Shown one piece after another: positions 15,084-22,950 of a stretch of 64,000 nt of DNA. The stretch is from Rathayibacter sp. VKM Ac-2754 (GTDB lineage: Bacteria > Actinomycetota > Actinomycetes > Actinomycetales > Microbacteriaceae). Under the pieces are notes generated by a model. It was not told the DNA's origin and did not search any database. It saw only the letters and a list, made by a program, of their open reading frames with translations. Made by a program: the position numbers and the translations under genes. Each line of letters opens with the position of its first letter. Position 1 is the first letter of the stretch. The stretch spans positions 124,001-188,000 of the forward strand of contig NZ_WUCC01000005.1 of assembly GCF_009807095.1 (NCBI RefSeq). Direction: 5' to 3'.

Positions 15084-17489
15084 ATGACCGACACCTCCCG
15101 CCGACTCCTGCTGCCCATGGCCGGGCACGTCAAGGGCAAGCGCAGCCCCGTGACCTGCGCCCTCAAGTGCGCCAACGCGTGCTCGACCGCGACCTGCAAC
15201 ACTTCGCACAACAGCTACTTCCGCGACATCGTCTCGTCGCAGATCTCGCGCCGCTCGGCGCTCGGCCTCGGTCTGGCCGGCGCGGTCACCATCGCCGTCG
15301 CCTCCCCCGCCGCACCGAGCGCGGAGGCGGCCGTCGCGACCGCCGCGGACGCCGTCTCCCCTCTCTCCTTCACCCCGATCGCGCCGGTCGCCACCACCGT
15401 CGACGAGTTCACCGTGCCCGAGGGCTTCGCCTGGCAGCCGCTGATCCGCTGGGGCGACCCGATCTTCGCCGACAGCCCCGCCTTCGACATCCAGAACCAG
15501 ACGGAGGCGGCGCAGGCCGCGCAGTTCGGCTACAACAACGACTACACCGACATCGTCGAGATCCCGGGCTCGAAGCGCCTGCGCGCGCTGCTCGTCGTGA
15601 ACCACGAGTACACGAACGAGAACATCATGTTCCCCGCCGCGCAGCTCGAGGCCGAGCCCGAGCGCGTGCGAGCGGTCGCCCGCGCCGCGCACGGGCTCAG
15701 CGTCGTCGAGCTCGTCCGCACCGCCGTCGACCGCCCCTGGGCGTACGTGCGCGGCGGCGAGCACAACCGCCGCTACCTGATCGACACCCCGTACGAGGTG
15801 ACCGGCGCCGCCGCCGGCTCCGACCTGCTGAAGACGGTCGCCGACCCCGAGGGACGCACCGTCCTCGGCACCCTCGGCAACTGCTCGGGCGGCACCACGC
15901 CGTGGGGCACCGTCCTCTCGGGCGAGGAGAACTTCAACGGCTACTTCCGCGCGACCGGCACGAGCGGCGCCGAGAAGCGCTACGGCCTCGCCGACGCCGA
16001 GACCGCGCGGCTCTGGGAGCTCGACGACCCGCGCTTCGACGCCCGCACCGCCGGCTACGAGAACGAGCCGAACCGCTTCGGCTGGATCGTCGAGTTCGAC
16101 CCCTTCGACCCGTCGTCGACCCCGAAGAAGCACACGGCTCTCGGCCGCCTGAAGCACGAGGGCGCCAACGTCATCATCGCCCCCGACGGCCGCGTCGTGG
16201 CGTACCAGGGCGACGACGAGCGCTTCGACTACCTCTACAAGTTCGTCTCGAAGAAGCGCTACATCGAGGGCGACCGCGCGCACAACAAGACGCTGCTCGA
16301 GGAGGGCGACCTCTTCGTCGCGAAGTTCACCGGCGACTCGCCCGTCGCCGAGATCACGGGAACCGGCGCCGTCCCCTCCGACGGCGGCTTCGACGGCATC
16401 GGCGCGTGGCTGCCGCTCGTCGTCGGCGGCGTCTCGGCGATCGCGGGGATGAGCGTCGAGGAGGTGCTCGTGCACACCCGCCAGGCGGCCGACATCGCCG
16501 GCGCCACCAAGATGGACCGCTGCGAGGACGTGCAGCCGAGCCTGATCACCGGCCGGATCTACGTCGCGTGCACCAACAACTCCAACCGCGGCACCGAGGG
16601 CACGGAGGGGCCGACCGAGGTCAACCCGCGCACCGAGAACCGCGACGGCCACATCGTCGAGATCATCGAGGACGGCGGCGACCAGACCGGCCTCACCTTC
16701 ACCTGGAACCTGCTGATGCTCTGCGGCGACGTGGCGCAGGGCGACGTCGTCTACTTCTCGGGCTTCCCGGCCGATCAGGTCTCGCCGATCTCGTGCCCCG
16801 ACAACCTGGCGTTCGACTCCGTCGGCGACCTCTGGATCTCGACCGACGGCGCACCGAGCGGCATCGGCTACAACGACGGGCTGTTCAAGGTGACCCTGGA
16901 CGGCGCCTCCCGCGGCAACGTCGAGCAGTTCCTGTCGGTCCCGCGCGACGCCGAGACCTGCGGCCCGATCGTGCACGACCAGGACCAGCACGTCTTCGTC
17001 GCCGTGCAGCACCCGGGCGAGGAGGGCAGCTTCGAGGAGCCGACCTCGTTCTTCCCGGACTTCGCGGCCACGGGAGCGGTTCCCGCCGGAGCCGTCGCAG
17101 CGCCCCGCCCGACGATCGTGCAGATCCTGCCGGCATCGCAGCTGATCGCCCCGACGCCGACGCCGACGGCCGGACCGACCACGGCTCCGACCCCGACGCC
17201 CACCGCGGCGCCGACGACCGCGCCGACCGCCGCGCCGACCGCGGGACCGACCGCCGCGCCGACCGCGACTCCGACGATGTCCCCGACGGTCGCGCCCACC
17301 GCGACTCCGACGGGCACCGCAGTGCCGCTGCCGACCGGCGGAACCGGAGGCGGACTCGCCTCGACCGGTGTCGAGAGCGTCGGCCTGATCGCCGGGGCGA
17401 CCGCCCTGCTCGCCGCGGGAGCCGCCGCGGTCGGGCTCGGCGCGCGCCGCCGCTCGGCGGGCGACGAGGACGCGGAGACGCAGGCCTGA
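15084..17489 (+). CDS. PhoX-family phosphatase, Tat-exported, LAXTG-anchored
   Basis: An 801-residue PhoX (DUF839) alkaline phosphatase. A cysteine-rich leader (Cys25, 29, 33, 38) precedes a twin-arginine signal (Arg56-Arg57) with cleavage likely near residue 82. The catalytic PhoX body spans about 95-690 with the typical TPWGTVLSGEENFNGYF near residue 271. It is followed by a Pro/Thr-Ala-rich stalk of about 60 residues (about 690-755). It ends with LASTG (about 758-762), a hydrophobic segment and ARRR: a LAXTG signal of class E sortases. PhoX enzymes use Ca/Fe cofactors to release phosphate from organic esters. A strong terminator follows. Confidence 0.9.
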   Translation: MTDTSRRLLLPMAGHVKGKRSPVTCALKCANACSTATCNTSHNSYFRDIVSSQISRRSALGLGLAGAVTIAVASPAAPSAEAAVATAADAVSPLSFTPIAPVATTVDEFTVPEGFAWQPLIRWGDPIFADSPAFDIQNQTEAAQAAQFGYNNDYTDIVEIPGSKRLRALLVVNHEYTNENIMFPAAQLEAEPERVRAVARAAHGLSVVELVRTAVDRPWAYVRGGEHNRRYLIDTPYEVTGAAAGSDLLKTVADPEGRTVLGTLGNCSGGTTPWGTVLSGEENFNGYFRATGTSGAEKRYGLADAETARLWELDDPRFDARTAGYENEPNRFGWIVEFDPFDPSSTPKKHTALGRLKHEGANVIIAPDGRVVAYQGDDERFDYLYKFVSKKRYIEGDRAHNKTLLEEGDLFVAKFTGDSPVAEITGTGAVPSDGGFDGIGAWLPLVVGGVSAIAGMSVEEVLVHTRQAADIAGATKMDRCEDVQPSLITGRIYVACTNNSNRGTEGTEGPTEVNPRTENRDGHIVEIIEDGGDQTGLTFTWNLLMLCGDVAQGDVVYFSGFPADQVSPISCPDNLAFDSVGDLWISTDGAPSGIGYNDGLFKVTLDGASRGNVEQFLSVPRDAETCGPIVHDQDQHVFVAVQHPGEEGSFEEPTSFFPDFAATGAVPAGAVAAPRPTIVQILPASQLIAPTPTPTAGPTTAPTPTPTAAPTTAPTAAPTAGPTAAPTATPTMSPTVAPTATPTGTAVPLPTGGTGGGLASTGVESVGLIAGATALLAAGAAAVGLGARRRSAGDEDAETQA

Positions 17490-17496
17490 TCACGGG

Positions 17497-17523
17497 GGGG
17501 GCGGCGGGTCTTCCGCCGCCCCC
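17497..17523 (+). terminator. Intrinsic terminator-like hairpin after phoX
   Basis: GGGGGCGGCGG (17497-17507) pairs perfectly with CCGCCGCCCCC (17513-17523) around the loop GTCTT. The 11-bp GC stem starts 7 bases after the PhoX stop codon. No U-run follows, as is common in actinobacterial terminators. Confidence 0.8.
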
Positions 17524-17544
17524 TCGTGCGCTAGGTTGAGCGCG

Positions 17545-18066
17545 ATGTCGACCCTCCGAAGCCGCGAGTCCGCCGTTGTCGTGGCCGTGCAGCGCGCGCC
17601 GCTGACCCGGCCCCTCCTCCCCGTCGCCCGCGGACTCAGCCTCATCGGCGAGCACGCGGCGGGCTGGCTGATCCTCGGGGTGATCGGCGCGTTCGTCGAT
17701 CCGTCGCGGTTCTGGGCCTGGGCCCTCTGCGACGTCGCGATCGTCGTCGCGCACGGGCTGTCGATCGTCCTGAAGCGCGTCGTCCGCCGCCCGCGCCCGC
17801 TGGGCGAGGGGGTGGAGGTGCGCGGCCACGCGCCGAGCAAGCTCAGCTTCCCGAGCTCGCACGCCTCGTCGACCACCGCGGCCGCGATCGTGTTCGCGGT
17901 GATGCTGCCCGCCCTCTGGCCGCTCGCGGTGCTCGTCGTGATCGCGATGCTCCTGTCGCGGCTGGCGCTCGGGATGCACTTCCCGACCGACCTGCTGGCC
18001 GGCGTCGTGCTCGGCACGCTCTCTGCGCTCGCCGTGCTGCCGCTCCTGCCACTGGCGTCGTTCTAG
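17545..18066 (+). CDS. PAP2-family membrane phosphatase
   Basis: A 173-residue integral membrane phosphatase of the PAP2 superfamily. The three catalytic motifs are present in short form: KRVVRRPRP (about 75-83), PSSHAS (about 101-106) and SRLALGMHFPTDLLAG (about 136-151). The His of the second and third motifs act as acid and nucleophile. Candidate substrates are undecaprenyl diphosphate or other lipid phosphates. The ATG at 17545 is preferred over a TTG three codons earlier. It lies downstream of phoX but is separated from it by a terminator. Confidence 0.87.
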   Translation: MSTLRSRESAVVVAVQRAPLTRPLLPVARGLSLIGEHAAGWLILGVIGAFVDPSRFWAWALCDVAIVVAHGLSIVLKRVVRRPRPLGEGVEVRGHAPSKLSFPSSHASSTTAAAIVFAVMLPALWPLAVLVVIAMLLSRLALGMHFPTDLLAGVVLGTLSALAVLPLLPLASF

Positions 18067-18256
18067 CTCGGGCCGCCGTCTGGCGGGATTGGCGCGCGAC
18101 TGACCCTCGCCCGAGCCGCACAACCAAGGCTGAAAGACGGAAAGGCGTGAAGATCCGCCGTTTCGAGACTCTCGTCCTTCGTTGTGAGGGCGAACCCCGC
18201 GACAGAGGGCGACGCTGCCCCTGTCGACACTCCCCGCCCCCGCAGGATCGGACCGC

Positions 18257-18847
18257 ATGAGCACCCTCGTCGTCACCGCCCACCCCGACCCGGACTCGCT
18301 CACGCACCACGTCGCGCGCCGGCTCGCCGGCTCGACGGGCGCGACGCTCGCCCACCTGGCGCAGGAGGGCTTCGACCCGCGCTTCACGCTCGAGGACCGC
18401 CGCGTCTACCTCGGCGAGGGCGCGCCCGCCGCCGACGTCGCGGCCGAGCAGCGGCGGATCGACGCGCACGAGCACCTCGTCCTCGTCTTCCCGGTCTACT
18501 GGTGGTCGATGCCGGCGCTGCTGAAGGGCTGGGTCGACCGGGTGTTCATCGCCGACTGGGCGTTCGGGATCGACGCGGCAGGCGGAGTCGTCCCGCGGCT
18601 CGAGCGCCTGAGCGTCCACCTGATCCCGGTGTCGGGCACGTCGGAGCGCTCGTTCGAGCGGCACGGGTACACGGAGTCGTTCCGCACGCAGATCGAGCGC
18701 GGCGTCATCGGCTACTGCGGGGCGCGGCACGGGGTGACGGCGTTCGTGCACGACTCGGAGGCGGAGGATCGCGACGCGACGGCGCGCTCGGTCGAGTCCG
18801 CGGTCGCGCGAGTCGCCGCAGCGCTCGTGCGATCTGCAGGAGGCTGA
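18257..18847 (+). CDS. NAD(P)H-dependent flavodoxin-fold oxidoreductase (NQO1/KefF-like)
   Basis: A 196-residue flavoprotein of the NAD(P)H quinone oxidoreductase group. AHPDPDSLTHHVARRL (about 8-23) and the FMN/quinone-site segment FPVYWWSMPALLKGWVDRVF (about 78-97) are diagnostic. ARHGVTAF near residue 156 matches the C-terminal part of the fold. The role is probably two-electron reduction of quinones or electrophiles. The last codons run into repeat family A (first unit at 18827), so the C-terminus has been shaped by the repeat. Confidence 0.9.
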   Translation: MSTLVVTAHPDPDSLTHHVARRLAGSTGATLAHLAQEGFDPRFTLEDRRVYLGEGAPAADVAAEQRRIDAHEHLVLVFPVYWWSMPALLKGWVDRVFIADWAFGIDAAGGVVPRLERLSVHLIPVSGTSERSFERHGYTESFRTQIERGVIGYCGARHGVTAFVHDSEAEDRDATARSVESAVARVAAALVRSAGG

Positions 18848-18952
18848 TGTGCGATTCGCAGGCGATGCGGCCGCTCCCGCGCGGCTCATGCGGCGGGAAG
18901 CATTCTCCGTCCGCGAACACCTCCAGACCGCACCGGCACCTGCAGATCGCAC
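18827..18952. repeat. Palindromic repeat family A, copy 2
   Basis: Forward units GTGCGATCTGCAGG (18827) and GTGCGATTCGCAGG (18849) are 22 bp apart. Inverted units CCTCCAGACCGCAC (18920) and CCTGCAGATCGCAC (18939) are 19 bp apart. The architecture matches copy 1 (4286-4433). The first unit includes the stop region of the oxidoreductase gene, and the element ends just before the convergent response regulator, so it may serve as a bidirectional terminator. Confidence 0.7.
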
Positions 18953-18961
18953 GGCGGAGGC

Positions 18962-19609
18962 TCAGAGCAGGCGGCGCGCCGACGCCCACGCGGTGAGCTC
19001 GTAGCGCGACGACAGCTGCAGCTTGCGCAGCACCGCCGACACGTGCGACTCGACCGTCTTGACCGAGATGTACAGCTCGGCCGCCGCCTCCTTGTACGCG
19101 TAGCCGCGCGCGATCAGCCGCATCACCTCGCGCTCGCGGGCCGACAGCCGGTCGAGCTCGTCCGGCGCCTCCGCCTGCTCGCCGGCGAGCGCTCCGAAGG
19201 CGTCGAGCACGAAGCCCGCCAGCCGCGGCGAGAACACCGCGTCGCCGCCCGCGACCGCGAGGACCGCGCGGCTCACCTCGGCCCCCGAGCTCGCCTTGGT
19301 GATGTAGCCGCGGGCGCCGGCCCGGATCACGCCGACGACGTCCTCGGCCGCGTCCGAGACGCTCAGCGCGAGGAACCGCACCGACTCGAGGAGCCCGGCG
19401 CTGCGCCGCAGGACCTCGGCGCCGCCTCCGCCCGCACCGCCCGGCAGGTGCACGTCGAGCAGCACGACGTCGGGCCGCGCCACCGCGACCAGCGCCACGG
19501 CGGCGTCGACGTCGGCCGCCTCGCCCAGCACCTCGAGCTCGGGCGCCAGGTCGGCGCGGAGGCCGGAGCGGAAGATCGAGTGGTCGTCGACCAGCACCAC
19601 GCGCGTCAT
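18962..19609 (-). CDS. NarL/LuxR-family response regulator
   Basis: A 215-residue two-component regulator. The receiver domain (about 1-120) has the acidic pair DD at 8-9, the phosphoacceptor Asp52 in LLDVHLPG and Lys of the TKA segment near 106. A LuxR-type helix-turn-helix follows (about 148-210: LSAREREVMRLIARGYAYKE, then SVKTVESHVSAVLRKL). Its ATG overlaps the sensor kinase stop codon by 4 bp, so the two are translationally coupled. The divergent PspC protein gene is the probable target, by analogy with actinobacterial envelope-stress loci. Confidence 0.92.
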   Translation of the reverse strand: MTRVVLVDDHSIFRSGLRADLAPELEVLGEAADVDAAVALVAVARPDVVLLDVHLPGGAGGGGAEVLRRSAGLLESVRFLALSVSDAAEDVVGVIRAGARGYITKASSGAEVSRAVLAVAGGDAVFSPRLAGFVLDAFGALAGEQAEAPDELDRLSAREREVMRLIARGYAYKEAAAELYISVKTVESHVSAVLRKLQLSSRYELTAWASARRLL

Positions 19610-20778
19610 CGCTCGGCCCCCGTGGGCAGGCGGAGGTGCACCTCGGTGCCCGTGCCGCCCGCTCCCGGCCGGACGGTCGCGCTGCCGCCGGCGCGCGCCA
19701 TCCGTCCGATGATCGACTCCCGGATGCCCAGCCGGTCGCCGGGCAGCGCGCCGAGGTCGACTCCCGGCCCGCGGTCGCGGACGAAGACGTCGACGCCCGC
19801 GGCGGTGCACTCGAGGTAGACCGACACGTCGCCGCCCGCGTGCCGCGCGGAGTTGAGCATGGCCTCCCGCGTCGCCGCGAGCACCGGAGCAGCGCCCGGC
19901 ACGGATGCGCCCACCGCGACCACCTCGAGCTGCACCGGGTAGTCGAGCTCGATCGCCGCGGCGATGGCGCGGATCTCGGCGGCCAGATCGTTGGCGACCG
20001 GCACGTCGCGTTCGAACAGCCAGTCGCGCAGCTCCCGCTCCTGCGCGCGGGCGATGCGGGCCACCTCGGTCGAGGCGCCCGCGCGGTTCTGGATCAGCGC
20101 GAGCGTCTGCAGCACCGAGTCGTGCAGGTGCGCGGCGATCTCGGCGCGCTGCTCCTCGCGCACCCGGGCCGCGCGCTCGCCCATCAGCTCGGTCCAGAGC
20201 GTGACGATGCGGGGCGCGGCGAGCACCCCGGCCGCCACCAGCAGCACGCCGACGGCGAGCACGGCGTTGACCGCGCTGGGCCGCGCCACCAGCACCGCGA
20301 CTCCGGCGACGACGAGCACCGCGCAGGAGGCGAGACGCACCGCGGAGGAGGAGCGCGCCGATCGCGACGGGTCGCCCCGGTCGGGGCCGAGACTCCAGCC
20401 GACGGCGCCGCCGGCCAGGGCCGCGACCGCGGCGAGCGCCCGGGTGACCTCGGAGTCGTCGCCGGAGCCGATCGCGACGAGGACGGCGACCGTCGCGACG
20501 CCGGCCGCCACGGCGAGCAGGGCGGCGACCGGAGTGGCGCGGCGCACGCCGGCGTCCTCCGAGGCGGAGTCGGCGAGCGGCACGAGCGCCCACAGCCAGA
20601 GGTAGAAGAGCGCGCCGCCCCCGCCGAGCAGGGTCGCGACGACGAACACGAGCCGCACCGCTCGCACGCTCCGACCCAGGTGCACGGCCAGGCCCGCGCT
20701 GACACCTCCGAGGGCCGCGCTGCGCGGTCGCCGGAGCGATGGGCGGACCGCAGCGACGGGCAGGGTGGGGATGCTCAC
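19606..20778 (-). CDS. Sensor histidine kinase with N-terminal PspC domain
   Basis: A 390-residue membrane kinase from the GTG at 20778. Residues about 14-72 form a PspC domain (LGGVSAGLAVHLGRSVRAVR, then LFYLWLWALVPLAD). Several membrane helices follow between about 80 and 190. A HisKA_3 dimerisation helix (AEIAAHLHDSVLQTLALI) carries the phosphoacceptor His219 next to Asp. The C-terminal HATPase domain has VRDRGPGVDL and GTGTEVHLRLP. Using PspC as the input domain suggests sensing of membrane stress. It is coupled to the response regulator and divergent from a second PspC protein. Confidence 0.92.
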   Translation of the reverse strand: MSIPTLPVAAVRPSLRRPRSAALGGVSAGLAVHLGRSVRAVRLVFVVATLLGGGGALFYLWLWALVPLADSASEDAGVRRATPVAALLAVAAGVATVAVLVAIGSGDDSEVTRALAAVAALAGGAVGWSLGPDRGDPSRSARSSSAVRLASCAVLVVAGVAVLVARPSAVNAVLAVGVLLVAAGVLAAPRIVTLWTELMGERAARVREEQRAEIAAHLHDSVLQTLALIQNRAGASTEVARIARAQERELRDWLFERDVPVANDLAAEIRAIAAAIELDYPVQLEVVAVGASVPGAAPVLAATREAMLNSARHAGGDVSVYLECTAAGVDVFVRDRGPGVDLGALPGDRLGIRESIIGRMARAGGSATVRPGAGGTGTEVHLRLPTGAER

Positions 20779-20882
20779 CCCTGCATCCAAACAGACGGGC
20801 GCGTCGCCCGGGGGTCGCGTCAGGGTCCGGTCAGGGGTTCCCCCGATAGCCCGGCGCCCACCGCCCACGGGACACTCGAGCC

Positions 20883-22469
20883 ATGACAGCAGCGAGCACC
20901 ACCCCGCCGACCGGCGGACCCGACGATCAGGGCGCGGACGACCGGGCGGCCGGACCCGGCGCACCGACCGCCACGTCGACCGCCGACCCGGGCACCGCCG
21001 GCGATCCGCCGAAGGAGAACCGCTTCTTCCTCTGGCTGCGCGCCCTCGACCTCCCCCGCCGGCCCGGCTGGATCGGCGGCGTCTGCGCCGGCGTCGCCGA
21101 GCGCCTCGGGATCGATCCGCTGATCGTCCGCGGAGTGTTCGTGGTCGTCGCCGTCCTCGGCGGGCCCGCGTTCCTCTTCTATGCGGCGGCCTGGCTGCTG
21201 CTGCCCGACCAGGACGACTCGCTGCCGGTCGAGCGGCTGGCCCGCGGCGACCTCGACCGCGTGCACGCCGGGATCGGGGTGCTGGTCCTGGCGTCGATGC
21301 TCCCGGTCGCCCAGGGCTTCTGGTCGCTCGGCGGCGTCTACACCGGGGCGACCGCGTGGGGGGCGTCCACGGGACGCGCCCTGTGGACCGCGGTCGTCGT
21401 CGCGGCGGCGATCGGCCTCGTCCTCTGGATCGTGCGCCGCTCCGGTCGCGCCTCGACGCCGACCGTCACTCCGGAGACCGTTCCCGCGACGACCGACGGG
21501 CGCCCCGAGAGCATCCCGTACCCCGAGCGGCCGACGGACGCCCGCCCCGAGGCGCCCGAGGACGTCGCCGCCTGGCGTGAGCGCCAGGAGCAGTGGAAGG
21601 CCGAGCGCGAGGCGTTCCGCGCCCAGGAGGCGGCGACCGCCCGCGAGACCGCGCGGCAGCGGGCGGAGGAGGCGCGCCTCCGAGCCCACGCCGTCACGGC
21701 CGCGCGTCTCGAGCGCCAGCGGCTGCGCCGGGCGGCGAACCCGCGGCTGCGGTTCAGCGCGACGCTGCTCGTGCTCGGCGCCGCGGCCCTCGTCGGGTCG
21801 CTCGTCTCGCTCTCGACGACCGGATCGACCTCGACCGTCGTCGGATTCGCCTCCGCCACGCTCGTGCTGGCCGCCGCGATCGTGATCGCCGGCCTCCTCC
21901 GCCGCCGCGCCGTGCTGCTGGTCGCGGTCTCGCTGGTCACGGTGCTGACGGCGTCGACGGCGGCGTTGCTGCCGCCGGATCGCGCGGTGCTGGGCACGGT
22001 CGGGTCGTACAGCCTCTCGAACGCGGCCCCCGGCGACTACGCGGTCCTGGCCGGAGACGTGCAGGTCACCGTCTCGCCCGACTTCGACGTCGCGGGCGGC
22101 GCCCTCGACGTCTGGCAGGGCGCCGGGTCGATCCAGCTGACGGCGATGGAGGGGACCGCCGTCAGGCTCGAGTCGTCGTCGAGCGACGGGGCCACCTGGC
22201 TCACGCGACGGGACGGCGACGAGTACAGCCCCGCCGAACCGGAGGGCGTGCGCTACGTCGACGGCCGCTGGCGGTGGACGCAGACCTTCGGCGATCCGGA
22301 CGCAGAGCCGTTCGTCGTGCGTGTCGAGCAGGGCGGCGGATCGATCAGCGTCTTCGACGAGACGGGCGCGAGCGCCTCCGCCGAGACGAGCACCGGCACC
22401 GACCCGACCACCGCAGACCCGACCACCACCGACCCGACCACGACCGAGCCGACAGGGGCAGCGCGATGA
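20883..22469 (+). CDS. PspC domain-containing multi-pass membrane protein
   Basis: A 528-residue protein with a disordered Pro/Thr-rich N-terminus, then a PspC domain (about 60-112: GWIGGVCAGVAERLGIDPLI, then AAAWLLLPDQDD). Further membrane helices include VLVLASMLPVAQGF and TAVVVAAAIGLVLWIV. A long Arg/Glu/Ala coiled-coil-like stretch lies at about 222-285. More membrane segments (about 295-370) follow, then a beta-rich C-terminal domain with an Asp/Thr-Pro tail. It is divergent from the PspC-type kinase and is probably its target or partner in an envelope-stress response. A small membrane protein is translationally coupled downstream. Confidence 0.85.
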   Translation: MTAASTTPPTGGPDDQGADDRAAGPGAPTATSTADPGTAGDPPKENRFFLWLRALDLPRRPGWIGGVCAGVAERLGIDPLIVRGVFVVVAVLGGPAFLFYAAAWLLLPDQDDSLPVERLARGDLDRVHAGIGVLVLASMLPVAQGFWSLGGVYTGATAWGASTGRALWTAVVVAAAIGLVLWIVRRSGRASTPTVTPETVPATTDGRPESIPYPERPTDARPEAPEDVAAWRERQEQWKAEREAFRAQEAATARETARQRAEEARLRAHAVTAARLERQRLRRAANPRLRFSATLLVLGAAALVGSLVSLSTTGSTSTVVGFASATLVLAAAIVIAGLLRRRAVLLVAVSLVTVLTASTAALLPPDRAVLGTVGSYSLSNAAPGDYAVLAGDVQVTVSPDFDVAGGALDVWQGAGSIQLTAMEGTAVRLESSSSDGATWLTRRDGDEYSPAEPEGVRYVDGRWRWTQTFGDPDAEPFVVRVEQGGGSISVFDETGASASAETSTGTDPTTADPTTTDPTTTEPTGAAR

Positions 22470-22735
22470 GCACCGAGACCCTCCCCGAGACCACCGCGGT
22501 GACCGCCATCGCGCCCCCGCGCCCCCGGATCCGCGCCGGCGCGATCGTCTGGGGAGCCGTCGTCGCCGCCTTCTCCGTCTTCCTGCTGCTGGTCGCCTCC
22601 GACACCGCCCTGCGCGCCGACGTCGTCGACCGAGCGCTCGCCCTCGGCGGGGGAGGCGCGACCGCGCTGACCATCGCCGTCCTCGGCGGCATCGCGCTGC
22701 TCGTCGGCCTCGTGCGGGTGCTCGACCGGAGGTAG
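22466..22735 (+). CDS. Small two-helix membrane protein
   Basis: An 89-residue protein whose ATG overlaps the PspC gene stop by 4 bp (ATGA). After a polar N-terminus ending RPRIRAG it has two membrane segments (AIVWGAVVAAFSVFLLLVA about 26-44, ALTIAVLGGIALLVGLVRVL about 67-86) separated by an Asp/Arg loop. I do not recognise a named family. The coupling suggests it works with the upstream PspC protein. Confidence 0.75.
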   Translation: MSTETLPETTAVTAIAPPRPRIRAGAIVWGAVVAAFSVFLLLVASDTALRADVVDRALALGGGGATALTIAVLGGIALLVGLVRVLDRR

Positions 22736-22751
22736 CCGCCGCGCACCGTCC

Positions 22752-22799
22752 GCTGAGAGGCTCCGTCATCGACCATCGTGCGTGACGAGGCCTCTCAGC
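22752..22799 (+). terminator. Terminator-like hairpin after the PspC operon
   Basis: GCTGAGAGGC (22752-22761) pairs exactly with GCCTCTCAGC (22790-22799). Inside, GTCA and TGAC can extend the stem. It lies 16 bases after the stop codon of the small membrane protein. Confidence 0.6.
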
Positions 22800-22950
22800 T
22801 GACGTCGTGCACGGCACAACCCCCTGCCCCGCCCGAGCACGGGCGCGCAGACTCGTCGGAGTCCCCCGAGCACACCGCGTCTCGCGCGCGCCCGGGGCCC
22901 GACCCCGGAGACGAGACCATGCCCCCTCCCGCGCACGCCCCGCAGCACTG

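Noticed and set aside
22807-22950. Upstream extension of the Na+/H+ antiporter by 48 residues.
   Set aside because: The extension is Arg/Pro/Ala-rich and non-hydrophobic, and overlaps the end of the upstream hairpin region. The membrane protein starts naturally at 22951.
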